Origin: an uncultured Alphaproteobacteria bacterium | GTDB lineage: Bacteria; Pseudomonadota; Alphaproteobacteria; Rhizobiales; Ancalomicrobiaceae | Assembly: GCA_937892955.1 (NCBI GenBank) | Contig: CALBKH010000005.1 | Location: forward strand, 1 to 64,000 | Length of the DNA stretch: 64,000 nt | Direction: 5' to 3' | Shown here: positions 1 through 8,724 of the stretch, in pieces | Layout of the letters: each line of letters begins with the position of its first letter | Position numbering within the stretch: position 1 is the first letter of the stretch | Program-made: the position numbers and the translations under genes | The notes under the pieces: model-generated | What the model saw: the letters and a program-made list of their open reading frames with translations, nothing else | Told to the model about the DNA's origin: nothing | Database searches by the model: none

Positions 1-498
1 GTGAATCACGTCAGTAGACGGTCGTCGAGGGCTATCCGCGCACAGGTCTCATGACACCTCCGCGCCGGACGGTTCGGCGCGACGGTGGTGGGTGATACCG
101 AACCGACGAAATCCCGACTCGCATCGACGTGGACTTTGCGAAGACGCTCGCATCCGGTCCTCTCCCCTTCGTGGGGGAGCGACGGAGAGAGGGGTCACGA
201 AGTCTGCGCGGATGCCGAGCCGGCGGATCGGCTGCCGACCCCTCTCCCTGTCCCTCCCCCGCAAGGGGGGGAGGGGACGTCGGAGCACCGACCTTCGATA
301 CAGAAACGCCTCCCAGAGGGTCGGAATTTCGTATGACGGGTATGGGGCGGAGCAGAGGTGGCGGACCCGCCGTCGAGGGGAGCGCCTCTTCTCATCTCGA
401 CGCGCCCCGATGCGTCCGCCCCGCTTTCGCCGCATCGCCGATCTTCCTATCCTCTGTGCGGCCGACGCGTTCGGCCGGGTGAGGGAGGACGATCCGAG
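1..498. other. Non-coding stretch with palindromic repeats
   Basis: No open frame here has convincing composition or a ribosome-binding site. The stretch carries the palindromic pair described separately at 159-278. It also has an imperfect inverted pair, CGAAATCCCGACTC near 108 and GGGTCGGAATTTCG near 318, which brackets that pair. The first supported start codon is the ATG at 499. Confidence 0.5.
159..278. repeat. Pair of REP-like palindromes
   Basis: Two GC-rich hairpin-forming units (CTCTCCCC...GGGGGAG near 160-180, and CCCTCCCCC...GGGGGGGAGGG near 250-275) lie about 45 bp apart. The same C/G-run palindromes recur near 25.1, 25.3, 28.1 and 34.8 kb, also as pairs, so this is one copy of a dispersed intergenic family. 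Confidence 0.55.
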
Positions 499-894
499 AT
501 GATCAGGCGTGCCACGACGGCGGCGGCCCTGCTGTTCGCGCTCACCACCGCGGCCGGCGCCGCTTCGCCGGTCGGCCGCTGGATCGCCACCGAAATCGGT
601 GGGCAACCGGTGGCGCGCGGGGTGGAGACGACCCTCGACCTCGATCTCGACGGCAACGTCTCCGGGCACGGCGGCTGCAATCGCTATGGCGGCACGGCCT
701 CGGCGGAAGGGGACACCATTCGCTTCGGGATGATGCAGTCGACGCGCATGGCCTGTCCGGCCCCCGAGATGCATCAGGAGAGCCGCTTCCATCAGGCGCT
801 CTTCCGTGCCCGCGGCTGGCGCCTCGAGGCCGACCGCCTCGATCTTCTCGACGAAGCCGGGGGCACCGTCGCGCGTTTCCTGCGTCGCCGCTGA
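499..894 (+). CDS. META domain (HslJ-like) secreted protein
   Basis: 131-residue product. The N-terminus (MIRR followed by a hydrophobic Ala/Leu stretch ending AAGAAS) looks like a Sec signal peptide, so the protein is probably periplasmic or lipid-free secreted. The body has the META-domain pattern: a W near the start of the mature part, GHGGCNRYGG around residue 55, then MQSTRMACP and an acidic helix before a final beta hairpin. E. coli HslJ, of this family, is a heat-inducible protein linked to novobiocin resistance; the biochemical role is not known. The frame is open further upstream, but the ATG at 499 follows a GGGAGG-like purine run and starts exactly at the signal peptide. It is probably its own transcription unit ahead of aspS. 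Confidence 0.75.
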   Translation: MIRRATTAAALLFALTTAAGAASPVGRWIATEIGGQPVARGVETTLDLDLDGNVSGHGGCNRYGGTASAEGDTIRFGMMQSTRMACPAPEMHQESRFHQALFRARGWRLEADRLDLLDEAGGTVARFLRRR

Positions 895-1087
895 GGTCGG
901 AGACCGGACGCGCCGATCCCCCGCGCGTCCCCTGCGCGAAAGCTTGACAAGATCGGGGCGGCATGCGCTTTTGCCGCCGACTTTCGGACCCTCACGGGTT
1001 CGATCGCGCGATCGGATTCGCCTCGGGCCCAAGGCCGCGTCTCCGCCCCGCGCCCGCCGTCGGATCATCTCGGAAAGAGACGCCATC

Positions 1088-3121
1088 ATGCATCGCTATC
1101 GCTCCCACACCTGCGGACAATTGACGGCGGCCAACGCCGGTTCGACCGCCCGGCTCTCCGGCTGGGTCCACCGGGTGCGTGATCACGGCGGCCTGCTGTT
1201 CATCGACCTGCGCGACCACTACGGCATGACCCAGGTGGTGTGCGATCCCGACAGCGCCGCCTTCAAGACGGCCGAGACGGTGCGCGGCGAGTGGGTCATC
1301 CGCATCGACGGCGAGGTGAAGAAGCGCACGGCGGAGACGATCAACGCCAATCTGCCGACCGGCGAGATCGAGGTCTTCGCCCGCGAGATCGAGGTGCTGT
1401 CGACCGCCAAGGAACTGCCGCTGCCGGTGTTCGGCGAGCCGGAGTACCCGGAAGACACCCGCCTCAAATACCGCTTCCTCGATCTGCGCCGCGAGACGCT
1501 GCACCGCAACATCATGACGCGGACGAAGATCATCCGCTCGATGCGCAACCGCATGGAAGAGATCGGCTTCACCGAGTATTCGACGCCGATCCTGACCGCG
1601 TCGTCGCCGGAAGGCGCGCGCGACTTCCTGGTGCCGTCCCGTATCCATCCCGGCAAGTTCTTCGCCCTGCCGCAGGCGCCGCAGCAGTACAAGCAGTTGC
1701 TGATGGTCGCCGGCTTCGACCGCTACTTCCAGATCGCGCCGTGCTTCCGCGACGAGGACCCGCGCGCCGACCGCCTGCCCGGCGAGTTCTACCAGCTCGA
1801 TCTGGAGATGAGCTTCGTCACCCAGGACGACGTGTTCGAGACTATGGAGCCGGTGCTGCGCGGCGTCTTCGAGGAGTTCGGCGAGGGCAAGCCGGTGACC
1901 CCGGTCTTCCCGCGCATCCCCTACGACGTCGCGATGCGCAAGTACGGCTCCGACAAGCCGGACCTGCGCAATCCGATCGAGATGCAGGCGGTGACCGAGC
2001 ATTTCGCCGGCTCGGGCTTCAAGGTCTTCGCCAACATGATCGCCAACGACCCCAAGGTCGAGATCTGGGCGCTGCCGGCCAAGACCGGCGGCAGCCGCGC
2101 CTTCTGCGATCGCATGAACGGCTGGGCCCAGTCCGAGGGCCAGCCGGGCCTCGGCTACATCTTCTGGCGCGAGAAGCCTAAGAGCGATCCTCTTAGCATC
2201 GCTCTTCAGAGTTATTTCGATAGGTTCGCTCCTGTTCTTGGTCTTCTTGAGTCCGGAAATCAAGAAGATCGAGTTCGCCGCAAAATCGCATTTGAAGAGC
2301 GGAAGCGCGAACGGGAGGAAGTTCTCGGTGCTATTTCGGATAATGATGCTAGAATTATAATTGGTCGGATCGATGAACATCTGTCACGAGGGGAGGAGAC
2401 GGAAGCAAAACTCCTTCGTTCTGCATATTTCGGCGATCATGAAGCATCTGGTCCACTCGCTAAGAACATCGGCCATGAGCGCACCGAGGCGATCCGCGCC
2501 CAGATGGGGCTCGGGGTGGGCGACGCCTGCTTCTTCGTCGCCGGCCGGCCGGAAAAGTTCGTCAAGTTCGCCGGCGACGCGCGCGTCCGGGTCGGCAAGG
2601 AACTCGGCCTCACCCAGGAGGACCGGTTCGAGCTCTGCTGGATCGTCGACTTCCCCTTCTACGAGTGGGACGAAGACGAGAAGAAGGTCGAGTTCGCCCA
2701 CAACCCCTTCTCGATGCCGCAGGGCGGCCTCGAGGCGCTGACGACGCAGGATCCGCTGAGCCTCAAGGCCTTCCAGTACGACATGGTGTGCAACGGCTAC
2801 GAGATCGCCTCGGGCTCGATCCGCAACCAGTCGCCCGAGGCGATGGTCAAGGCGTTCGAGCTGGTCGGCCTCTCCAAGGCCGACGTCGAGGAGCGCTTCG
2901 GCGGCATGTACCGCGCCTTCCAGTACGGCGCCCCGCCGCACGGTGGCATGGCGGCCGGCATCGACCGCGTGGTGATGCTGCTGGTCGGCGCCACCAACCT
3001 GCGCGAGGTGACGCTGTTCCCGATGAACCAGCGCGCCGAAGACCTGCTGATGGGCGCCCCCTCGGACGCGACCCCGAGGCAGTTGCGCGAACTGCACATC
3101 CGGTTGAACCTGCCGACCTGA
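1088..3121 (+). CDS. aspS: Aspartyl-tRNA synthetase with an unusual internal insert
   Basis: Charges tRNA-Asp with aspartate in the cytoplasm; alphaproteobacterial forms often also charge tRNA-Asn. The protein has the class II layout: N-terminal OB-fold anticodon-binding domain (SGWVHRVRDHGGLLFIDLRD), motif 1 and 2 regions (TPILTASSPEGARDFLVPSR, FRDEDPRADR), the bacterial GAD domain, and motif 3 near the C-terminus (GIDRVVMLL). At 677 residues it is about 85-90 residues longer than the usual 590 or so. The excess is one block, residues ~364-459, in the loop of the GAD domain between GLGYIFWREK and GPLAKNIG. That block has clearly lower GC and atypical codons (see 2176-2475). The ATG at 1088 has GGAAAGAG upstream; the frame continues upstream without coding character. 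Confidence 0.95.
   Translation: MHRYRSHTCGQLTAANAGSTARLSGWVHRVRDHGGLLFIDLRDHYGMTQVVCDPDSAAFKTAETVRGEWVIRIDGEVKKRTAETINANLPTGEIEVFAREIEVLSTAKELPLPVFGEPEYPEDTRLKYRFLDLRRETLHRNIMTRTKIIRSMRNRMEEIGFTEYSTPILTASSPEGARDFLVPSRIHPGKFFALPQAPQQYKQLLMVAGFDRYFQIAPCFRDEDPRADRLPGEFYQLDLEMSFVTQDDVFETMEPVLRGVFEEFGEGKPVTPVFPRIPYDVAMRKYGSDKPDLRNPIEMQAVTEHFAGSGFKVFANMIANDPKVEIWALPAKTGGSRAFCDRMNGWAQSEGQPGLGYIFWREKPKSDPLSIALQSYFDRFAPVLGLLESGNQEDRVRRKIAFEERKREREEVLGAISDNDARIIIGRIDEHLSRGEETEAKLLRSAYFGDHEASGPLAKNIGHERTEAIRAQMGLGVGDACFFVAGRPEKFVKFAGDARVRVGKELGLTQEDRFELCWIVDFPFYEWDEDEKKVEFAHNPFSMPQGGLEALTTQDPLSLKAFQYDMVCNGYEIASGSIRNQSPEAMVKAFELVGLSKADVEERFGGMYRAFQYGAPPHGGMAAGIDRVVMLLVGATNLREVTLFPMNQRAEDLLMGAPSDATPRQLRELHIRLNLPT
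2176..2475 (+). other. AT-rich in-frame insert inside aspS
   Basis: By hand count 2221-2460 is 117/240 G+C (49%), against 41/60 (68%) just before and 42/60 (70%) just after. Codons that are rare nearby (CTT, AGT, TAT, GCA, ATA, AAT) are frequent here. The frame stays open and adds roughly 90 residues, mostly charged and predicted helical (for example FEERKREREEVLGAISD). The low-GC codon usage continues into conserved flanking residues (GGT CCA CTC GCT for G-P-L-A). At the left edge AAGAGCGAT (2180-2188) and ATCGCTCTT (2198-2206) form a perfect 9-bp inverted repeat. I do not recognise the encoded segment. Confidence 0.85.
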
Positions 3122-3148
3122 GGCGGGACGGAGCGGACGACGAAACGA

Positions 3149-3172
3149 GGGGGCCGAGACGGGTCCCTTTTT
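3149..3172 (+). terminator. Rho-independent terminator after aspS
   Basis: GGGGGCC (3149-3155) pairs with GGGTCCC (3161-3167), with one G-T pair and one mismatch, followed directly by TTTTT. It lies 28 bp past the aspS stop. Confidence 0.65.
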
Positions 3173-3216
3173 CGTTCGGATGTGTCGGTTCGATCCCGTC
3201 TCCGACGGAGGCGACG

Positions 3217-3798
3217 ATGACGAGCAGGTCGGTGGGCGCGAAGCGCGGTGGACGACCGGCGAAGCGGGGCGCCGCGCCGCGGCCGACGGGCATGGCCTGG
3301 ACGGTGATCGTTCTCGGGGCGGTGCCGCTCGGCTTCGGTCTGTGGGGCCTGAAACAGGGTCTCGAGACGCTGAGCTGGCCGAAGGTCGAGGCCGAGATCG
3401 TCGACAAGCACCTGCTGCTGCGCGACGACACGCCGAACCGGCCGACGGTCCGCGTCGGCAAGGTCGGCGTCACCGAGCGCAGCGAGTTCGCCGCCTTCGC
3501 CGTCGTTTTTCGCTATGCCGCCGGCGGCGAGGCGCGGCTCGGCAGCGGCGTCGAACGCGGCGACCTCGGCCTGCAGAATTCGGCCAAGTCACGGGAACTG
3601 AACGACGGCTACCCGGTGGGTACGAAGACGATGGTGGTGGTCGACCCGAGAGATCCGGACGACGCCTATCTCCTCGCCGGGCCGAGCTCGGCGGCGAAGA
3701 TGCTGAGCGCCGTCGGTGCCGGCATGGTGCTCATCGGCCTGTGGATGCGCAGCCTCATGCGCCGCGGCATCGGCTCGGGCGTGCCGGTGGACGAATGA
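3217..3798 (+). CDS. DUF3592 family membrane protein
   Basis: 193 residues. A basic N-terminal tail (residues 1-25) leads into a transmembrane helix (WTVIVLGAVPLGFGLWGL, ~28-48). A soluble beta-rich segment follows with the DUF3592 pattern (WPKVEAEIVDK, then FRYAAGGEARLGSG and YPVGTKTMVVVDPRDPDDAYL), and a second hydrophobic helix sits near residues 165-180. Family members are inner-membrane proteins of unknown role with the middle domain outside the membrane. GGAGG at 3207-3211 places the start at 3217. It is separated from aspS by a terminator and converges with the peptidase gene downstream. Confidence 0.75.
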   Translation: MTSRSVGAKRGGRPAKRGAAPRPTGMAWTVIVLGAVPLGFGLWGLKQGLETLSWPKVEAEIVDKHLLLRDDTPNRPTVRVGKVGVTERSEFAAFAVVFRYAAGGEARLGSGVERGDLGLQNSAKSRELNDGYPVGTKTMVVVDPRDPDDAYLLAGPSSAAKMLSAVGAGMVLIGLWMRSLMRRGIGSGVPVDE

Positions 3799-3814
3799 CG
3801 CGCCGGCGGGCTCG

Positions 3815-5140
3815 TCAGTCCTCGGCGGTCTCCGCGCCGCCGTTTCGGATCGCCGTGGCCTGGGCCTTGGCGAGATTGGGGGGCACCTTGCCCCACTTGC
3901 CGGCGCCGCCGCGCATGGCGAAGAAGCTGCCGCAGCCGTATTTCCAGTCGCGCGGGGTGCCGATGTCGACGTGGATCATCGTCGAGTGGCAATAGGTGCC
4001 GACACCGCCGATGCCGGGGATGGTACGGGCGAAGGCGGCCAGCGCCGTCGAAGAGACGCCGGGCACCTCGATGTCGGCGGCGGCGCATTGACGGTGCAAC
4101 GAGCCCTGACGGCCACGATCGCGGAAGCCGGAGGTGATCACCACCTTCTGCTTGTAGTGGCCCTCGATCTTGCGCAGGACGTCGACCAGCTCGGGCTTCA
4201 GGCAGGCCGTCTCCACCGAGCCGGTCTGCAGCACGTAGGGAACGCCGAAGGGCGTGTCGACCTTGGTGCGTGCCGGCGGCTTCACCGGGTCGGCGGGGCT
4301 CGAGAAGAAGCCGAGAAGGCCGGGGGGGCGCGAGTCGGGTTCCTCGGCGCGCGGTTTCGCGGTGACGGGCGAGGGTTCGACCGGAACGCTCGGCGGCGTC
4401 AGCGACGCGAGCACCAACGGACGCGGGCGCGGGATCGGCAAGGCCGCCAGCTCGGTGATCTCGGGTCGCGCGCGCGGCATCGGCAGGACGAGCGGCACGA
4501 CCGCCTCGTCGTCCTCCTCCTCGTCCATCGGCGGGGTGGCGATCGGCGGGGCGGCGGCGATCGGCGGGGCATCCAGCATGCGATCGATTGCAGCGGCGCC
4601 GACCCGATCGCCGGCACCGGCGGAGGCGAAAGCCATGGTCGGCAGGGACGCCGTGGACAGAGAGCCGCCTTCGCGACCCGATGCCAGTTCGCCGGCCGGC
4701 GGGACGGTGGCGCCGATCGAAGCGGCGACCGCTTCCGCGCGGGGCGGCAGCGGCAGGCGATCGGCCTTGACCGCGGCTTCGGTGAGGGTGAGGGCGGCCT
4801 CGTGTGTCTCGGGCGCGGTTTCGAGACCGGCGCGTAGGGCGAGGAAGGCGAAGGCGCAGGCGACGATCACCGATCCCGCCGCCGCGCCCCATCCGGCGTG
4901 TCGCAGGACGTCGCCGCCGCGCACGGCGGCGGAAGTTGCGGAGACGCTCGGTGATGCCGCGGGATCGCGTTTCGTCGCCGCGCCGAACCACGCCTTCGCC
5001 GTCGTGATCAGGTCGTGCAGGCGTTCGTTGGTGGCAGCCGGGAAGGAGCGTTCGTCGGTCGTTTCGCCGATGTTGATCCCCGCGGCCAACCGCACGGTGG
5101 CGCGCAGTCCTCGCTCGACGGGAACCACGGGATCGCTCAT
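3815..5140 (-). CDS. Membrane-anchored M15-like peptidase (DUF882/YcbK type)
   Basis: 441 residues. Residues 1-85 are cytoplasmic-looking, a single transmembrane helix follows (AAAGSVIVACAFAFLALRAGL, ~88-110), then a long Pro/Ala-rich linker (~110-300) and a C-terminal domain of about 130 residues. That domain has the zinc-site pattern of the M15A/YcbK family: SGFRDRG, then LHRQCAAADIEVPG (H...D) and STMIHVDIG (H.D). YcbK-like proteins act on or bind peptidoglycan in the periplasm; that role is inferred from the family. The ATG at 5140 is chosen because upstream codons lack coding character. The stop is 16 bp from the convergent DUF3592 gene. Confidence 0.75.
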   Translation of the reverse strand: MSDPVVPVERGLRATVRLAAGINIGETTDERSFPAATNERLHDLITTAKAWFGAATKRDPAASPSVSATSAAVRGGDVLRHAGWGAAAGSVIVACAFAFLALRAGLETAPETHEAALTLTEAAVKADRLPLPPRAEAVAASIGATVPPAGELASGREGGSLSTASLPTMAFASAGAGDRVGAAAIDRMLDAPPIAAAPPIATPPMDEEEDDEAVVPLVLPMPRARPEITELAALPIPRPRPLVLASLTPPSVPVEPSPVTAKPRAEEPDSRPPGLLGFFSSPADPVKPPARTKVDTPFGVPYVLQTGSVETACLKPELVDVLRKIEGHYKQKVVITSGFRDRGRQGSLHRQCAAADIEVPGVSSTALAAFARTIPGIGGVGTYCHSTMIHVDIGTPRDWKYGCGSFFAMRGGAGKWGKVPPNLAKAQATAIRNGGAETAED

Positions 5141-5365
5141 TCGGCCTCGGGCTTCTTCTCGTTGTCGACCGACCACATCACTGCGGCGCTCGGCCCCGGT
5201 CTGCGGCGACGCCGGCCGCACCGGTGCGCGGAGAACGGCGCGAAACTAGTCGATTTGCGCCGCCGGGTAAACACCGCCGAGCCACGATCGGAAGGTCGGA
5301 CCCGTCGGGTGGAAAGTGGCGCCGGCCGAGGCGGAAAGTTCCTTTCGGCCGGCGATCTCGCGGAT

Positions 5366-5413
5366 CCACCCGAGGGTCGGACGAGCGACCGCTCGTCCCG
5401 AACCGGCGGGTGG
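5366..5413. repeat. Nested palindrome
   Basis: CCACCCG (5366-5372) pairs with CGGGTGG (5407-5413). Inside, GGACGAGC (5379-5386) pairs perfectly with GCTCGTCC (5391-5398) around a GACC loop. A further hairpin (CGGAAAG/CTTTCGG area, ~5335-5350) sits just upstream and the terminator at 5419-5452 just downstream, so this gap is a stack of inverted repeats. Confidence 0.6.
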
Positions 5414-5418
5414 TGAGG

Positions 5419-5452
5419 CTCACGAGATTCGGCGGGAACCGAACCTCGTGAG
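5419..5452 (-). terminator. Strong hairpin ending the 5460-6632 gene
   Basis: CTCACGAGATTCGG (5419-5432) and CCGAACCTCGTGAG (5439-5452) form a 14-bp stem with one mismatch and a 6-nt loop, 8 bp beyond the stop of the minus-strand gene. There is no clear T-run, so it may act as an mRNA 3' stabiliser as well as a terminator. Confidence 0.6.
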
Positions 5453-5459
5453 TCGCGCG

Positions 5460-6632
5460 TCAGTCGTTGGCCTTGACGTCGGCGCCGAGCACCGTCGGCA
5501 GCGACTGCGGCGCCATCATCGCCGCGCCCATGATCGCCGCCACCGGGGTCGGCTGGGCCGGCGTGGCGGAGACGGTGAGCGACTTCGGCGTCTTGAGGAA
5601 CAGCGAGACCGCCTTGGCGATCTTGGCCTCGAAGTCCTTGTTGCCGATCGCCGACACCATCATCGGGACGATGGCGCCGATCTGCTGGACGAAGGCCTCC
5701 TCCGGAAGGCCCTGCTTCTTCGCCTGGGCCGAGATGAGCCGCTTGGCGAGCGAGGCATCGTCGTAGCGCAGCGACAGCTTCTCGACCGTGATGCCCTGCA
5801 AGAGCTCCATCTGCTTGGCCTGGTCCTTCTCGGCCTTCTTCAGCGCTTCCACCACCTCGGGGGTGAAGCCGCCGAGGGCGATGGCGAGCTTGAGGCTGCC
5901 GAGTTCGGCGCCGCTGATCGACACCTGGTCGATGGTGACGCGGCCGGTCTTGTCGTCCCAGGCGCCGACCAGGGCGGCGTCGAGCGTCAGCGAGGTGTAG
6001 CCGAGTTCGGCGATCTCCTTGGTCTGCTCGTCGTTCGGGTCGAGCGGGGCCACCAGACCCTTCATCTCGAAGGCGATCTTGCGCGGCACGCCGGCGACGA
6101 AGTCGGAGGTCGCCACCGTCACCGCGGCGATCGGGATCGTCTTGTCCTTCTCGTCGGTGACCTCGATGCCGGTCGCCTCGATGCGATCGAAGCGCTCGCC
6201 GGTGGTGGTCTTGGCGCGGATCTTCTCCGCCGACTGACCGACATAGTTGGTGATCTTCAGCGAGGCGATCGTGACGTTGGCGTCGTCGCCTTCGACCGTC
6301 ATGTCGGTGGCGGCGATCGTGTCGGCCGAGAAGCCGCCGTCGGCGGTCGGCTTGGCGCCGGAGTAGGTGACCGAGGCGGCGCCGATCGACGTGGACTTGC
6401 CGTCGGTCTCGACCGTCGTCTCCCAATCGGCGACCGTGAACACCGCGTCACCGCCGCTGACCGCCCCCCAGGTGACCTCCTTGGCGCCGGCCGCCTTCGA
6501 GGCCTCGGAGATGATCTCCAGGACCTTGTCGCGCGTCGCCTGGGCCGCGGCCGGTGTCACCGGCGCCGCGACGGCGAGAAGAACGGCGAGAGATACCGCG
6601 GCGAAGCCGCTCTTCCGGATCGAATGGTTCAT
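5460..6632 (-). CDS. Secreted protein of unknown function (paralogue of next gene)
   Basis: 390 residues with a clear signal peptide (SIRKSGFAAVSLAVLLAVAAPVTPAAAQ), so the product is periplasmic or surface-exposed. The mature part is rich in short beta repeats of the form V-x-I-x-x-V-x-I and contains no catalytic motif I can name. It shares a layout with the 6733-8724 product: ELGYTSLTLDAALVGAWDD compares with DLGYRQLDFSAGLTAAWKE, and FLKTPKSLTVSATPAQPTP near the C-terminus compares with FVTAPKAMTVEARPREPVP. The two genes are therefore tandem paralogues 100 bp apart on the same strand. No enzymatic role is proposed. Confidence 0.7.
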   Translation of the reverse strand: MNHSIRKSGFAAVSLAVLLAVAAPVTPAAAQATRDKVLEIISEASKAAGAKEVTWGAVSGGDAVFTVADWETTVETDGKSTSIGAASVTYSGAKPTADGGFSADTIAATDMTVEGDDANVTIASLKITNYVGQSAEKIRAKTTTGERFDRIEATGIEVTDEKDKTIPIAAVTVATSDFVAGVPRKIAFEMKGLVAPLDPNDEQTKEIAELGYTSLTLDAALVGAWDDKTGRVTIDQVSISGAELGSLKLAIALGGFTPEVVEALKKAEKDQAKQMELLQGITVEKLSLRYDDASLAKRLISAQAKKQGLPEEAFVQQIGAIVPMMVSAIGNKDFEAKIAKAVSLFLKTPKSLTVSATPAQPTPVAAIMGAAMMAPQSLPTVLGADVKAND

Positions 6633-6732
6633 CTACGCCGTCCTCCGTGTCGGTTGGGCGATGTCGTATTTCCGCATCTGCCACGTCCTCCTCGCAGCGA
6701 CTTGCGGCGAAGAAAGGGCGGCGCCGTCGTGA

Positions 6733-8724
6733 TCATCGCTCGGCGCGCAACATCACGTCCAGTCGTTCCGCGAGACCGGCGAGATCGTCCTGCGCCGCCA
6801 GGATCTCGGCGATCGGGACCGGCTCGCGCGGTCGGGCCTCGACCGTCATCGCCTTCGGCGCCGTCACGAAACGCCGCGCCTCTTCGACCATCCGTCTGCG
6901 TCGCGCCGGATCGCGGACGTCGGCGAAGAGGGTGCCCACTTCGCGCGCCAGCTTGCGACGCAGCCGGTCCGGCTTCATCTTCTCGTCGCGGGCGAGGAGG
7001 CCGACGAGGCGCTCGGCGAACGAGGCGTCGACATAGGTCGCGGTCGCTTCGGCGAGGCCGACGCCGGCGAACACCTCCGGTGCCGTCTCCGGGTGCAGGA
7101 ACAGCGACGGCGGAACGCCGGTGAGGCGGCCGCGAAGTGTGATCCGCCCCATGTCGGCGACGGCGGCGTCGGCTCTCTCGACGACGATCTCCCGGCTCGC
7201 TTCCTTCCAGGCGGCGGTGAGGCCGGCCGAGAAGTCGAGCTGGCGATAGCCGAGGTCGCCGAGGATCTTGCGCCCCTCCGCATCGGCGAGCCCCACCGGC
7301 ACGACGAAGCGATCGAGCACCATCGTCACCGCGGTCGGGATCGCGCGCACATAGCGATCGAGGTCGAGGCGGAAGGTCCCGAGCCGGATCGACGGAACGC
7401 CCGGTTCGCCGACCTCCAGGTCCTCCACGGCGACGTGGCCGAGGGTCGGCATCAGCGACGAGGGATCGATCTCGGCGCCGACGGCGGCGGCCTGGAGGGC
7501 GCGGCGCAGATCGTCGCCGTCGGGAAAGCGCAGCTTCGCCGCCGTCATCCGGCCGGCCTTCAGGATCGCCTTCGGCGTGACGACGTCGGCGCCTTCGACC
7601 GTCAGTTCGGCGAGGCTCTCGCCGGAGAAGGCGCCGACGGTGATCCGCTTCGCGTCGGCATGGTCGAGATCGCGACCGGAGAGGTGGACGCCGTCGAGCG
7701 AGGTTCCTTCGCTGCGGATCGCCAGGAACAGTTCGAGGACCAACCGGCCGATGTCGATCTCGCCGACGTCTTCGTGGCCGGAGAGGAAACCGTCGATGGT
7801 GCGGCCGATCGAAGGATCGAGCCGGCGGACGTGGCGCGCGCCGATCCGCGCGGCTTCGATCGACAGTGTCGCATCGTCGGCTTCGAGGGCGATCCGGCCG
7901 GTCCGCGCCGAGGTGAGCGACGAGAACGAAGCCGCTTCGGCTTTCCCGTCCGTCGTCTCGTCCACCTCGAAAACTCGGCGCCACACCGTCGGATCGGATC
8001 CGAGGATCTCCACATCGGCGATCGACAGACGCGCCTTTCCCGCCGGGGCGGCGACGTCGACGACGAGGCGGCCGACGGCGAGCCGGTCCAGCCGCCCGCC
8101 GGAAAGGCCGGCGACGGCGAGCCCTTCCACCGTGACGTCACCGTGTTCGACGCCGGCGGCCGGTGTGGTGGCGAGGGTGAGCCGGCCGATCGAGGCGCGG
8201 CCGATCGCCAGCGGATCGAAGATGCGGCTCGCCGCCAGCATCGACGTGAAAGGGTGATCGGGATCGATCGCCGGCAGCTCGAACTTCGGGATCGCCGCTT
8301 CGTTCAGGTCGACGTCGGCGAGGACGAGTTCGATGGTCTCGCCGTCGCGCTTCGCGGTGAGCGACAGCCGCGGCGCGACGAGGCGCGTCAGGGTGAAGCC
8401 GCCGCCGGTCCGATCGGCGAGACCGACGAAGGAGAGGCTCGGCGCGGTGATGCGGATCGGTTCGCCACGTTCGACCGGCCACGAGATCGCGACGTCGCGC
8501 AGCTCGACACGGTCCTCGCCCATGGCTCGGGAGAGGCCGCTCCAGTCGACCGTCCTGCCGGCGCCGCGCCAGAGCGTGGCCCATTCGCCGATCAGCCGTT
8601 CCGCCGTCGACTGCGCCGCCGCCGGCGTCGCCCCGAGGCTCACCGCGAGCCCGATCGCGAGCGTGGCGAGAAGTCCCGCGTGGCGCGGACGGTTCGAGAC
8701 GGGACGTCGGCGAACGAAGCTCAT
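6733..8724 (-). CDS. Large secreted protein of unknown function
   Basis: 663 residues starting at the ATG at 8724, with GGGGAGCG just upstream; the frame is open further up but loses coding character. The signal peptide is HAGLLATLAIGLAVSLGATPAAAQ. The rest is a long succession of beta-strand-like units (VEDLEVGEPGVPSIRLGTF, VERADAAVADMGRITLRG) resembling the repetitive AsmA/DUF945-type periplasmic proteins, though I cannot assign a family. The last ~200 residues align with the shorter neighbour at 5460-6632. The two are probably co-transcribed, this one first. Confidence 0.7.
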   Translation of the reverse strand: MSFVRRRPVSNRPRHAGLLATLAIGLAVSLGATPAAAQSTAERLIGEWATLWRGAGRTVDWSGLSRAMGEDRVELRDVAISWPVERGEPIRITAPSLSFVGLADRTGGGFTLTRLVAPRLSLTAKRDGETIELVLADVDLNEAAIPKFELPAIDPDHPFTSMLAASRIFDPLAIGRASIGRLTLATTPAAGVEHGDVTVEGLAVAGLSGGRLDRLAVGRLVVDVAAPAGKARLSIADVEILGSDPTVWRRVFEVDETTDGKAEAASFSSLTSARTGRIALEADDATLSIEAARIGARHVRRLDPSIGRTIDGFLSGHEDVGEIDIGRLVLELFLAIRSEGTSLDGVHLSGRDLDHADAKRITVGAFSGESLAELTVEGADVVTPKAILKAGRMTAAKLRFPDGDDLRRALQAAAVGAEIDPSSLMPTLGHVAVEDLEVGEPGVPSIRLGTFRLDLDRYVRAIPTAVTMVLDRFVVPVGLADAEGRKILGDLGYRQLDFSAGLTAAWKEASREIVVERADAAVADMGRITLRGRLTGVPPSLFLHPETAPEVFAGVGLAEATATYVDASFAERLVGLLARDEKMKPDRLRRKLAREVGTLFADVRDPARRRRMVEEARRFVTAPKAMTVEARPREPVPIAEILAAQDDLAGLAERLDVMLRAER

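Noticed and set aside
49..1089. Long minus-strand open frames opposite real genes, here and through most of the window
   Set aside because: They are Arg/Gly/Pro-rich shadows caused by high GC, have no ribosome-binding sites or domain motifs, and overlap clearly coding genes on the other strand.
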